Positions 32,860-41,522 of a stretch of DNA of 64,000 bases are shown piece after piece. Each line of letters opens with the position of its first letter. The first letter of the stretch is position 1. Source of the DNA: Oceanobacillus timonensis (lineage in GTDB: Bacteria; Bacillota; Bacilli; Bacillales; Amphibacillaceae); contig NZ_LT800497.1 in NCBI RefSeq assembly GCF_900166635.1, positions 2,136,378 to 2,200,377 of the forward strand, given 5' to 3'. The position numbers and the translations under genes are program-made. The notes below the pieces were generated by a model. It saw nothing but the letters and a program-made list of their open reading frames with translations, was not told the origin of the DNA and made no database searches.

Positions 32860-33552
32860 ATGGGTAAACAAATTCTAATTGTAGATGATGAACAATCCAT
32901 TGTAACGTTACTTAAATATAATATTGAAAATGCCGGATTTACGACAGATGTAGCATACGATGGAGAAGAGGCCTATGAGAAAGCTTCGGCTAACCGTTAT
33001 GAATTGATTATTTTAGATTTAATGCTTCCGAAATTAGATGGGATAGAAGTATGCAGGAAGCTCAGAAAGAATGATACGGAGACGCCGATTTTAATGCTTA
33101 CCGCAAAAGATGAAGAAATTGATAAGATTCTTGGACTGGAGCTCGGGGCGGATGATTATTTAACCAAACCGTTCAGTCCAAAAGAAGTAATTGCCCGTGT
33201 GAAGGCAATCATCAGAAGATCACAACGTCCGGAAGGTGACTACTTTCAGGCACTCCGCATAAAGGATTTAACCATTTACCCGGAGCGCTATGAAGCAGAA
33301 ATAAAAGAAGAATTAATTACGTTTACACGAAAAGAGTTTGAACTGCTGTATTATTTGGCTAAACATAAAGGAAAAGTTATTTCCAGAGACCAACTGCTCA
33401 GCAGTGTATGGGATTATGATTTTGTTGGAGATACAAGAATTGTGGATGTTCATGTAAGCCATCTGCGGGATAAAATTGAACCCGATTCAAAAAAACCTGT
33501 ATATATCAAAACAGTTCGTGGATTAGGTTATAAATTAGAGGAGCCGGTTTAA
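32860..33552 (+). CDS. phoP: Response regulator PhoP
   Basis: A 230-residue OmpR-type regulator for phosphate starvation. The receiver has DDE acidic residues (IVDDEQ), the phospho-acceptor Asp in LIILDLMLPKLDG, Thr in MLTAKDEE and Lys in YLTKPFSP. The winged-helix DNA-binding domain has LITFTRKEFELLYYLAKHKG and RIVDVHVSHLRDKIE. AAGGGGGG precedes the ATG. The phoR gene starts on the base after its stop codon. The location just upstream of polA is the same as in B. subtilis, which supports the PhoP name over other OmpR members. Confidence 0.92.
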   Translation: MGKQILIVDDEQSIVTLLKYNIENAGFTTDVAYDGEEAYEKASANRYELIILDLMLPKLDGIEVCRKLRKNDTETPILMLTAKDEEIDKILGLELGADDYLTKPFSPKEVIARVKAIIRRSQRPEGDYFQALRIKDLTIYPERYEAEIKEELITFTRKEFELLYYLAKHKGKVISRDQLLSSVWDYDFVGDTRIVDVHVSHLRDKIEPDSKKPVYIKTVRGLGYKLEEPV

Positions 33553-34917
33553 ATGCAAATATTATTTTCAAAGTCATTGTTTCCCAATATTCTTGGTATC
33601 ACGGTTGTCCTGGTAGTATCAGGATGGTTAATGGTACAAGCTCAGGGAAACTGGATTATTATCGCAGCTATTTTATTAGTGGAATTTTTAGTGATATCTA
33701 TTATATTTATGCAGTTTTATAATAAATACGCAAGGCCGCTTAGCAAAGCTTCCAGAACGGTAAATGAAATGATCAAAGGAAATTATTCTGCCCGTTTTAA
33801 TAATAGTAATAGTAAAGAAATGGAGCAGTTAAGCAAAAATATCAATAAATTGGCGCGGAACATGAATGAAATTACGATTCAGGAACAAATGCAGGCGGAG
33901 CAGATGACTTCTATTATTGATAACATGAAGAATGGACTCGCGCTGATTGATGAAAAAGGATATGTTCATCTGGTGAATCGCGGTTTCTTGGAAATGTTTC
34001 ATGGAGAAGATAAGCAGTATCGCGGCCATTTATATTATGAAGTATTTGAAAATGAAGCCTTGCACGATGCGGTCCAAAAAACATTTCTGTATGAACAGCC
34101 TGTGAAAGAACAGTTTAAAAATGAGCGCGGATTGACCAAAAACTACATGGAAGTGATTGCAGCACCTGTTTTTAATGAGCATAATATGATTAAGGGCGCT
34201 GTATTGGTTATTTATGATATAACGGAATTGAAGCGGTTAGAAAAAATGCGTAAAGATTTTGTTGCGAATGTTTCTCATGAGCTGCGTACACCCATTACGT
34301 CCATACGTGGATTTGCGGAAACATTAAAGGAGAAACAGCATGATGAACAAGCAGCAGAAGAATTTATTGAGATTATTTATAAGGAAAGCCATCGATTGCA
34401 ATTGCTGATAGAAGATTTGCTAGAACTTTCCCGTTTGGAAAGAGAGGACTTTCAATTAGAAAAAGCGAATTTTAATGCAAAACAAATGATAGATGAAGTT
34501 TTGCCGTCGTTAGAACAAAAAGCAGCACAAAAAGATTTGCATTTCACAACATCCATTTCTTCAGATACAGATGTGTATGCAGATTCTGAAAAATTGAAGC
34601 AGGTTGTTATTAATCTTGTAGATAATGCGATTAACTATACACCTTCTGGAGGAAATATTCATTTAAGCCTGTCTGATGAACAAGAGCGTGTTCATATTCT
34701 AATTGAGGATACAGGCATTGGTATTGATCAAAAAGCAACTTCAAGAGTGTTTGAACGTTTTTACAGAGTGGATAAGGACAGAAGCAGAAATACAGGAGGA
34801 ACCGGCCTTGGCCTCGCTATCGTGAAACATATTGTAGAGGTGCATCAAGGTGAAATTGTTTTAGAAAGTGAAGTGGACAAAGGAACAGCTGTTCACGTAT
34901 ATATTCCGACAGCTTAA
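33553..34917 (+). CDS. phoR: Sensor histidine kinase PhoR, short sensor form
   Basis: A 454-residue kinase, about 125 shorter than B. subtilis PhoR. Two membrane helices (about 10-28 and 34-52) are separated by only a few residues (AQGNW), so the extracellular sensor domain of B. subtilis PhoR is missing. Then come HAMP-like (about 55-110), PAS (about 115-225) and kinase parts: H-box FVANVSHELRTPITSIRGF, N-box VVINLVDNAINYTP, G-boxes EDTGIGID and GGTGLGLAI. It phosphorylates PhoP. The signal must reach it by the membrane or the cytoplasmic PAS domain, as proposed for the wall-teichoic acid link. Confidence 0.9.
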   Translation: MQILFSKSLFPNILGITVVLVVSGWLMVQAQGNWIIIAAILLVEFLVISIIFMQFYNKYARPLSKASRTVNEMIKGNYSARFNNSNSKEMEQLSKNINKLARNMNEITIQEQMQAEQMTSIIDNMKNGLALIDEKGYVHLVNRGFLEMFHGEDKQYRGHLYYEVFENEALHDAVQKTFLYEQPVKEQFKNERGLTKNYMEVIAAPVFNEHNMIKGAVLVIYDITELKRLEKMRKDFVANVSHELRTPITSIRGFAETLKEKQHDEQAAEEFIEIIYKESHRLQLLIEDLLELSRLEREDFQLEKANFNAKQMIDEVLPSLEQKAAQKDLHFTTSISSDTDVYADSEKLKQVVINLVDNAINYTPSGGNIHLSLSDEQERVHILIEDTGIGIDQKATSRVFERFYRVDKDRSRNTGGTGLGLAIVKHIVEVHQGEIVLESEVDKGTAVHVYIPTA

Positions 34918-34918
34918 G

Positions 34919-34949
34919 TCATCACCGGCCCCGGTGGTGGCTTTTTAAA
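34919..34949 (+). terminator. Terminator of phoPR
   Basis: ATCACCGG pairs with CCGGTGGT and a T(5) tail follows. Confidence 0.8.
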
Positions 34950-35085
34950 TGGCTAATTGGATGTGAAAACAGCCGTAATAGGATCGTTCTATAAAGGATA
35001 ACCTACATACACGTATTATGCAGTTTTCTCCAAACATGATAAAATAAGATTACATTTAGCGATGAAAGATAAAGGAGACGGGATT

Positions 35086-37722
35086 ATGACCAAAAAGCTC
35101 ATCTTAATCGATGGTAACAGTATTATCTATCGCGCTTTTTTTGCGTTGCCGCTGTTAAATAATGAAAAAGGCGTCTATACCAATGGCGTCTATGGTTTTA
35201 CTACCATACTACTGCGAATTTTAGAAGAAGAGAAGCCGACACATATGCTTGTTGCTTTTGATGCAGGAAAAACAACATTCCGCCATGAAACGTATAAAGA
35301 ATATAAAGGGGGCCGTCAAAAAACGCCTCCGGAACTTTCCGAACAATTTCCTGTCCTGAAAGAACTGCTCGATGCATTTGGTATTAAGCATTATCAGCTG
35401 GATCAATATGAAGCAGATGACATTATCGGTACATTATCGAAACAGGCCGATAATAAGGAATGGGACATAACTGTTATTTCTGGTGATAAAGATTTACTGC
35501 AGCTTGTATCGGATCAGGTGACTGTTCGTGTAACCAAAAAAGGAATCAGTGACATTGAAAAATATACACCATCTTATTTGTTGGAGAAGATGCAAGTAAC
35601 ACCGGAACAGATTACGGATTTAAAAGGGCTGATGGGAGACAGTTCAGATAATATCCCCGGTGTGCCAGGGATTGGTGAAAAAACAGCAACCAAGCTGTTA
35701 ACACAATTTCATACATTAGAGAAAGTGTATGAACACTTAGATGAGGTCAGTGGTAAAAAGTTAAAGGAAAATTTAACAACCTATCATGATGATGCGCTCA
35801 TGAGTAAGAAATTAGCAACCATTGATCGGGACTCGCCTATTACAGTCGGCTTGGAGGATGCTATTTATGAAGGCTACTCCACAGCTTCTGTTCGTAATAT
35901 GTTTATGGACTTAGGTTTTCAATCGCTGTTGACTCGTATTTCCGGAACAGAAGAAACAGAAGAAGAGCAAACAGAATATCAGGAAATAGATTATACCATC
36001 GTGGAAGAAGTAACAGAAACACTATTTTCCAAAGAAAATGCCCTTGTTGTAGAAATGTTGGGTGAAAATTACCATACAGAACCAATTGAAGGAATTGGCG
36101 TTGTTAATGGCAATAAAAAAAGCTTTATTCCTGTTTCTGTGGCGGCGGAATCCCCTGTTTTCCAAAAATGGGCGGAAGACCCCGGGAAAAAGAAGATTGT
36201 CTTTGATGCGAAACGGACAAAAGTTGCTTTATTACGTCACGGTATTCAAATAGAAGGAATTGTCTTTGATGCTTTGCTTGCTTCTTATTTAATTAATCCT
36301 GCGGAAAATAATCATGATATTCCGGGTATTGCAAGCAGAAAAGGAACATACGATGTGTCTTTTGACGAAGAGGTATACGGAAAAGGTGCAAAACAAAAAG
36401 TGCCGGAAGAAGCGGTTCTCAGTGAGCATGTAGTCCGGAAAACCGACACGCTGCTCGCCCTGTACCCCGGGATGGAAAAGGAATTAGAAGCGAATGAACA
36501 GGCGGATTTATTAAAGCATTTAGAAATGCCGCTTGCGCTGATTCTTGCTGAAATGGAGCACCAAGGTGTTTTAGTTGATGTGGAGCGCCTAAAAGAAATG
36601 GGAGACGATTTAAAGAAAAGATTGGACAAGCTGGAAAAAGAAGTATATGAATTGGCGGGTAAAGAATTTAACCTCAATTCACCAAAACAGCTTGGCCCTG
36701 TGTTATTTGAAGATTTGGGACTTCCTGTTATCAAGAAAACAAAGACGGGCTATTCTACGGCAGCAGATGTATTGGAACAACTTGCCGATCAGCATGAAAT
36801 TATTCCGAAATTACTGCTGTACCGCCAGTTAGGAAAATTGCAATCAACCTATATTGAAGGATTGCAAAAGGTTGTCCATGCGGATACCCATAAAATTCAT
36901 ACGCGCTTTAATCAGGCGTTAACACAAACCGGCCGTTTAAGTTCTGTTGATCCGAATCTGCAAAATATTCCTATCCGCCTGGAAGAAGGAAGAAAAATCC
37001 GCCAAGCTTTCGTTCCATCGCAACAAGGCTGGAAAATGTTTGCTGCCGACTATTCGCAAATCGAACTGCGGGTGCTTGCGCATATTGCGGACGATGAGAA
37101 ATTGAAGACGGCATTTAAAAATGATTTAGACATTCATACACAAACGGCAATGGATGTATTTCATGTGGAGAGAGATGAGGTTACTTCCAATATGCGCCGC
37201 CAAGCGAAAGCTGTGAACTTTGGGATTGTATATGGTATAAGTGATTATGGGCTGTCTCAAAACTTAGGGATTACTCGAAAAGAAGCCAAGCAATTTATAG
37301 AACGATATTTCAACAGCTATCCAAATGTGAAAGAATACATGGATGACATCGTTGTAGAAGCAAAACAAAAAGGGTATGTATCCACATTAATGAATCGCCG
37401 CCGTTATTTGCCGGATATCACGAGCCGGAACTTCAATGTGCGCAGTTTTGCAGAAAGAACGGCTATGAACACTCCGATTCAGGGCAGCGCGGCTGATATT
37501 ATTAAAAAAGCAATGATTGATTTGGACCACCGCATGAAACAAGAAAAACTGCAGGCCAAGCTTTTATTACAAGTCCATGATGAATTGATTTTAGAAGCAC
37601 CGGAGAACGAAATCGAAACGTTAAAGAATATTGTTCCCGAAATGATGGAAAAAACAGTGGATATTTCCGTTCCATTGAAAGTGGATTATTCTTATGGCGA
37701 GAGCTGGTTTGACGCAAAGTAA
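35086..37722 (+). CDS. polA: DNA polymerase I
   Basis: An 878-residue enzyme for gap filling and Okazaki fragment maturation. The 5'-3' exonuclease domain (1 to about 300) has LIDGNSIIYRAFFALP, YEADDIIGTLS and GDSSDNIPGVPGIGEKTA. The middle 3'-5' exonuclease-like domain lacks the metal-binding Asp/Glu set, so no proofreading is expected, as in B. subtilis. The polymerase domain has motif A DYSQIELRVLAHIADDE, motif B RRQAKAVNFGIVYGISDYG and motif C LLQVHDELILEAP. ATG 35086 is preceded by AAAGGAGACG; an upstream in-frame ATG (35062) overlaps that site. mutM follows after 12 bases. Confidence 0.97.
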   Translation: MTKKLILIDGNSIIYRAFFALPLLNNEKGVYTNGVYGFTTILLRILEEEKPTHMLVAFDAGKTTFRHETYKEYKGGRQKTPPELSEQFPVLKELLDAFGIKHYQLDQYEADDIIGTLSKQADNKEWDITVISGDKDLLQLVSDQVTVRVTKKGISDIEKYTPSYLLEKMQVTPEQITDLKGLMGDSSDNIPGVPGIGEKTATKLLTQFHTLEKVYEHLDEVSGKKLKENLTTYHDDALMSKKLATIDRDSPITVGLEDAIYEGYSTASVRNMFMDLGFQSLLTRISGTEETEEEQTEYQEIDYTIVEEVTETLFSKENALVVEMLGENYHTEPIEGIGVVNGNKKSFIPVSVAAESPVFQKWAEDPGKKKIVFDAKRTKVALLRHGIQIEGIVFDALLASYLINPAENNHDIPGIASRKGTYDVSFDEEVYGKGAKQKVPEEAVLSEHVVRKTDTLLALYPGMEKELEANEQADLLKHLEMPLALILAEMEHQGVLVDVERLKEMGDDLKKRLDKLEKEVYELAGKEFNLNSPKQLGPVLFEDLGLPVIKKTKTGYSTAADVLEQLADQHEIIPKLLLYRQLGKLQSTYIEGLQKVVHADTHKIHTRFNQALTQTGRLSSVDPNLQNIPIRLEEGRKIRQAFVPSQQGWKMFAADYSQIELRVLAHIADDEKLKTAFKNDLDIHTQTAMDVFHVERDEVTSNMRRQAKAVNFGIVYGISDYGLSQNLGITRKEAKQFIERYFNSYPNVKEYMDDIVVEAKQKGYVSTLMNRRRYLPDITSRNFNVRSFAERTAMNTPIQGSAADIIKKAMIDLDHRMKQEKLQAKLLLQVHDELILEAPENEIETLKNIVPEMMEKTVDISVPLKVDYSYGESWFDAK

Positions 37723-37734
37723 GGGGAAGAAGAA

Positions 37735-38577
37735 ATGCCGGAATTACCAGAAGTAGAAACAATAAAAGAAACCTTGAAATTACTTGTCCAGGGGAAAACG
37801 ATCGAAAAAGTAGATGTTTATTGGGCAAATATGATAAAGCAGCCGGATGATGCAGCCATTTTTAAGCATTTACTGGAGGGACAAACCTTTCAAGAAATAA
37901 AAAGGAAGGGGAAGTTCCTGCTCTTTTATTTTGATGATTATGTCCTAGTGTCCCATCTAAGGATGGAAGGGAAATATCATTTGCAACAACCGGATGAAGC
38001 GAAGGATAAACATACGCATGTTATTTTTTATTTAACAGGTGGAGAAGCATTGCACTATAACGATGTTCGCAAGTTTGGAACCATGCACCTGTTAACAAAA
38101 GGGACTGAATTTACTCAAGCTCCTTTGAGAACGCTTGGTCCTGAACCCTTTGAAGATACTTTTACGACGGAATATTTTTACCAGAAGTTAAAAAAATCAT
38201 CGCGGTTTATTAAAACAGCGCTTTTGGATCAACATCTGGTCACGGGGCTAGGAAATATCTATGTGGATGAAACGTTATTCCGTTCCGGGGTTCATCCTCT
38301 GACCAAATGCAATGAGCTGACTGAAAAAGATGCAGAAGCAATCCGTTACGCCGCCATTGAAACGCTGCAGGAAGCGGTGAAGGCCGGTGGTACAACGATT
38401 CGCAGTTATGTCGACAGTCAGGGGAATATGGGAATGTTTCAACAGGTTTTATATGTGTATGGCCAAGATAGAAAACCGTGTAAAACATGTGGTGAAGAAA
38501 TTATAAAAATGAAGGTTGGCGGACGAGGGACGCATGTATGCCCTCATTGCCAGCCACAAAAGGTGAATGATATATGA
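37735..38577 (+). CDS. mutM: Formamidopyrimidine-DNA glycosylase
   Basis: A 280-residue base-excision repair enzyme removing 8-oxoguanine. It starts MPELPEVETI: after Met removal, Pro1 is the nucleophile and Glu2 essential. Further motifs are VSHLRMEGKYHL, RKFGTMHL, LDQHLVTGLGNIYVDETL (helix-two-turn-helix) and the C-terminal zinc finger CKTCGEEI...THVCPHCQ. It is co-transcribed with polA (12-bp gap) and overlaps coaE by four bases. Length equals the family norm. Confidence 0.97.
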   Translation: MPELPEVETIKETLKLLVQGKTIEKVDVYWANMIKQPDDAAIFKHLLEGQTFQEIKRKGKFLLFYFDDYVLVSHLRMEGKYHLQQPDEAKDKHTHVIFYLTGGEALHYNDVRKFGTMHLLTKGTEFTQAPLRTLGPEPFEDTFTTEYFYQKLKKSSRFIKTALLDQHLVTGLGNIYVDETLFRSGVHPLTKCNELTEKDAEAIRYAAIETLQEAVKAGGTTIRSYVDSQGNMGMFQQVLYVYGQDRKPCKTCGEEIIKMKVGGRGTHVCPHCQPQKVNDI

Positions 38578-39176
38578 GCTTAGTGATTGGATTGACCGGA
38601 GGCATCGCAAGCGGAAAAAGTACCATTTCAAGAATGTTTCATGCTTTAGATATTCCCGTCATTGATGCGGATGTGATAGCAAGAGAAGTAGTGGAACCTG
38701 GTGAAACTTCCTATCAACAGATCGTCGATGTATTTGGTGAAGATATCTTAAAGCCAGATAGGGCGATTGATCGTCCGAAACTCGGTTCCATTGTTTTTTC
38801 GAATGAAGAGAAAAGGGAGCAATTGAACCAAATTGTTCATCCGGCTGTCCGCAAGCGAATGTTAAAGAAAAAAGAAGACTATATGCAGCAGGGAGAAAAA
38901 TGCATTGTATTGGATATCCCTCTGTTATTTGAAAGTCAACTGACTTTCCTGGCTGATAAAACATTAGTCGTGTTCGTAGATGAAAAAACACAATTAAAAC
39001 GGTTAATGGAAAGGAATCAGTTAAGTGAACATGATGCAATGGACCGGATTGCATCGCAAATGCCTTTAGAAGAAAAAGCCCGGATTGCTGATGAAGTGAT
39101 TAATAATAATGACACGGTAGAAAAAAGCAGGGCACAATTAACCAATTTACTAAAAAAGTGGGAAGTAATCGAATAA
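38574..39176 (+). CDS. coaE: Dephospho-CoA kinase
   Basis: A 200-residue kinase for the last step of coenzyme A synthesis (phosphorylation of the ribose 3'-OH). P-loop GLTGGIASGKSTISRM, DADVIAREVVEPG, LGSIVFSNEEKREQLNQIVH and IVLDIPLLFESQL are the family motifs. The start ATG overlaps the mutM stop (ATGA). In B. subtilis ytaF lies between mutM and coaE; here it is absent. A terminator follows. Confidence 0.96.
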   Translation: MSLVIGLTGGIASGKSTISRMFHALDIPVIDADVIAREVVEPGETSYQQIVDVFGEDILKPDRAIDRPKLGSIVFSNEEKREQLNQIVHPAVRKRMLKKKEDYMQQGEKCIVLDIPLLFESQLTFLADKTLVVFVDEKTQLKRLMERNQLSEHDAMDRIASQMPLEEKARIADEVINNNDTVEKSRAQLTNLLKKWEVIE

Positions 39177-39182
39177 ACAGCA

Positions 39183-39226
39183 GAAACACCATCGGATCTT
39201 ATTGAAGGGAGGATGGTGTTTTTTGG
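39183..39226 (+). terminator. Terminator of polA-mutM-coaE
   Basis: AAACACCATC pairs with GATGGTGTTT, followed by TTT. Confidence 0.8.
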
Positions 39227-39278
39227 CTAAAATAAGTAGGAAACATTTTTTATATTTCATGACACACTTTCTTGCATA

Positions 39279-39320
39279 TGTGTTATACTAATTACAACAA
39301 AAGATAAAAAGTATAACATT
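39279..39320 (+). promoter_or_regulatory. CcpN-type operator pair at the gapB promoter
   Basis: TGTGTTATACT (39279-39289) matches the CcpN consensus TRTGHYATAYW at all positions and contains a TATACT -10 element. A second copy, reversed with one mismatch, is AGTATAACATT at 39310-39320. CcpN represses gapB and pckA during glycolysis in B. subtilis, so the same control is likely here. Confidence 0.7.
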
Positions 39321-39335
39321 ATTGGGAGGAATAAA

Positions 39336-40373
39336 GTGCTTATGGAGAAGACGCGTATTGCAATAACAGGTTTTGGTCGAATTGGCAGAATGGTTTTTCG
39401 TCAAGCGATGGAAGAGGATCATTTAGACGTTGTAGCTATTAATGCAAGTTACCCATCGGAAACGCTGGCTCATCTTATTAAATACGATAGTGTCCATGGT
39501 CCTTTTCAAGGTAATGTGGAAGCGTTACCGGATAAATTGATTGTTAATGGGAAAGAAATTCTTTTAGTCAATTCCAGAGAACCTGAAAAATTACCTTGGA
39601 AAGATTTAGGGATTGATATTGTTGTTGAGGCAACCGGTAAATTTAAGACAAAAGAGGCCGCGGGGCGTCACTTGCAGGCAGGAGCGAAAAAAGTAGTGAT
39701 TACCGCTCCAGGGAAAGAAGTTGACAAGACCATTGTCATCGGTGTTAACGAACATGATTATAACCCAGATGCAGATGATGTCATCTCGAATGCATCCTGT
39801 ACGACAAATTGTTTAGCTCCTGTGGTCAAAGTTATTGATGATCACTTTACCATAAAGAACGGCTTAATGACGACCGTACACGCATTTACAAACGATCAAA
39901 AGAATATTGATAATCCGCATAAAGACCTGCGCCGGGCGAGAAGCTGTACCCAATCCATTATTCCGACAACGACTGGTGCTGCGAAGGCACTTGCTGAAGT
40001 CATGCCCGGTCTCAAAGGAAAATTGCACGGAATGGCACTACGTGTGCCGACACCAAATGTATCTTTGGTAGACTTGGTGATTGATATTGAAGAAGACGTG
40101 ACAGAGGAAGAGGTAAACGCCATCTTCAAACAGGCCGCAGAGGGAAGGATGCGTGGCATTATTCAATATTCAGATGAACCGTTAGTTTCCATTGATTATA
40201 CGACAAGCACTTATTCAGCAATCATAGACGGGCTTTCAACCATCGTGATGGATAATAATAAGTTAAAAATTATTGCCTGGTATGATAATGAATGGGGTTA
40301 TTCCAAACGCGTTGTAGATTTAGTTAGTTATGTTGGCTTCAGATTAGAGCAAAATGTAAGCTTAACATCATAA
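39336..40373 (+). CDS. gapB: NADP-dependent gluconeogenic glyceraldehyde-3-phosphate dehydrogenase
   Basis: A 345-residue GAPDH. The catalytic Cys is in SNASCTTNCLAPV, the His in MTTVHAFTNDQK. RIAITGFGRIGRMVFRQAME is the cofactor-binding start; in place of the Asp that selects NAD it has VAINASYPSETLAHLIKYDS, typical of the NADP-preferring GapB type. KIIAWYDNEWGYSKRVVD closes the catalytic domain. GTG 39336 is taken as start, six bases after GGGAGGA; ATG 39342 is the alternative. Location downstream of coaE and CcpN-like boxes support GapB over the glycolytic GapA. Confidence 0.94.
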   Translation: MLMEKTRIAITGFGRIGRMVFRQAMEEDHLDVVAINASYPSETLAHLIKYDSVHGPFQGNVEALPDKLIVNGKEILLVNSREPEKLPWKDLGIDIVVEATGKFKTKEAAGRHLQAGAKKVVITAPGKEVDKTIVIGVNEHDYNPDADDVISNASCTTNCLAPVVKVIDDHFTIKNGLMTTVHAFTNDQKNIDNPHKDLRRARSCTQSIIPTTTGAAKALAEVMPGLKGKLHGMALRVPTPNVSLVDLVIDIEEDVTEEEVNAIFKQAAEGRMRGIIQYSDEPLVSIDYTTSTYSAIIDGLSTIVMDNNKLKIIAWYDNEWGYSKRVVDLVSYVGFRLEQNVSLTS

Positions 40374-40374
40374 T

Positions 40375-40428
40375 ATAGGAGAAAGAGCCTGTGCAAGAGA
40401 ATGCTCCCGCACAGGCTCTTTCTCCTAT
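40375..40428. terminator. Perfect 20-bp inverted repeat after gapB
   Basis: ATAGGAGAAAGAGCCTGTGC (40375-40394) is the exact complement of 40409-40428, with a 14-base loop. The trailing ATTATCTTTTT is a poor T-run, but it probably ends gapB transcription. Confidence 0.75.
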
Positions 40429-40624
40429 TATCTTTTTGAATTTTTTCTGTTACATAAAATGAAAGAAAATGGCATTTCACTGAAGCAACCATCCTTTTTT
40501 TATAGCCTTTTAACATTCACTAATAGTTTAAATACGCAAATCATGTTAAAATAAGATAGATAGAAGTGAATTATCGAGTTTTTTTGGATTTACCTAAAAT
40601 GATACAACCAGGATGTGTTTGTAT

Positions 40625-41011
40625 ATGCCCTTGGGAGATAAAGTGAAACGTTTTTTTAATAATCATGCAGAAACAAGCGATTATCATATAGATAAAGATT
40701 TAAAAACCAGGTATTATAAAGCAAAAAAGCATGCGGTTTTGGAGGAACTGGAGGCGTATTTCAATGCGGACCCTGATTTCTCCATTCATGCCCGTTCGGA
40801 ACAGCATGGAGAGATAAGTGCAATCAGTAAGCGCGGGAAAAAGGTTTTGATTATAGCTACAGTCATTATGGTTCGGCCATATCATACGGCACTTGATTTT
40901 TCCGTAACCACAGAAACTGCTGTCCGCGTCGATTTTGGTTACAGTGATAAGGTAATCAAGAAAATATATCGGTATATAAATGAACAGTTACCAGAGATAG
41001 AAGGTCATTGA
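40625..41011 (+). CDS. Conserved hypothetical cytosolic protein
   Basis: A 128-residue protein, [20 protein letters not shown], later [20 protein letters not shown] and [20 protein letters not shown]. It has no signal peptide; the one hydrophobic strand ([10 protein letters not shown]) looks like a buried beta-strand, so it is likely cytosolic. I recall homologues of unknown function near gapB/nrdR in other bacilli. ATG 40625 is preferred (GGATG upstream) over the earlier ATG 40613, which lacks a site. It occupies the place of speD in B. subtilis but shows no SpeD motif. Confidence 0.65.
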   Translation: MPLGDKVKRFFNNHAETSDYHIDKDLKTRYYKAKKHAVLEELEAYFNADPDFSIHARSEQHGEISAISKRGKKVLIIATVIMVRPYHTALDFSVTTETAVRVDFGYSDKVIKKIYRYINEQLPEIEGH

Positions 41012-41027
41012 GATAGGAGTGAACGAA

Positions 41028-41501
41028 ATGCGTTGTTCCAATTGTAACAACAAAAATACGAAAGTGTTAGATTCCCGCCCCATAGAAGAAGGAGCAGCCA
41101 TACGCAGACGCAGGGAATGTGAAAGGTGCGGATTTCGTTTTACCACTTTTGAACGGATTGAAGAAGTGCCGCTTATTGTAGTAAAGAAAGATGGCATGCG
41201 CCAGGAATTTTCACGGGAAAAATTGACAAGAGGAATTATCAGAGCTTGCGAAAAACGTCCGGTAGCGGTAGATACGATAGAAAATATTGCGTTAGAAGTG
41301 GAAAAGAATTTACGGAATGCAGGAAATTCCGAAGTATCCAGTCATACAGTGGGCGAGATGGTAATGGAAAGACTGGCAGAAGTGGACGAAGTATCTTATG
41401 TCAGGTTCGCTTCGGTATACCGCCAATTCAAGGATATCACTGTGTTTTTGGACGAGCTGAAAGAAATTATTAAGACAGATAAACAAACAGAGGAAGAATA
41501 A
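41028..41501 (+). CDS. nrdR: Ribonucleotide reductase repressor NrdR
   Basis: A 157-residue repressor with an N-terminal zinc ribbon ([18 protein letters not shown] and [18 protein letters not shown]) that binds NrdR boxes, and an ATP-cone domain ([20 protein letters not shown]) that senses ATP and dATP. It controls ribonucleotide reductase genes elsewhere. ATG 41028 follows GGAGTGA; an upstream in-frame GTG overlaps this site. Followed after 21 bases by dnaB, as in B. subtilis. Confidence 0.96.
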   Translation: MRCSNCNNKNTKVLDSRPIEEGAAIRRRRECERCGFRFTTFERIEEVPLIVVKKDGMRQEFSREKLTRGIIRACEKRPVAVDTIENIALEVEKNLRNAGNSEVSSHTVGEMVMERLAEVDEVSYVRFASVYRQFKDITVFLDELKEIIKTDKQTEEE

Positions 41502-41522
41502 CAGCGAAAAGGATGGATTAGA

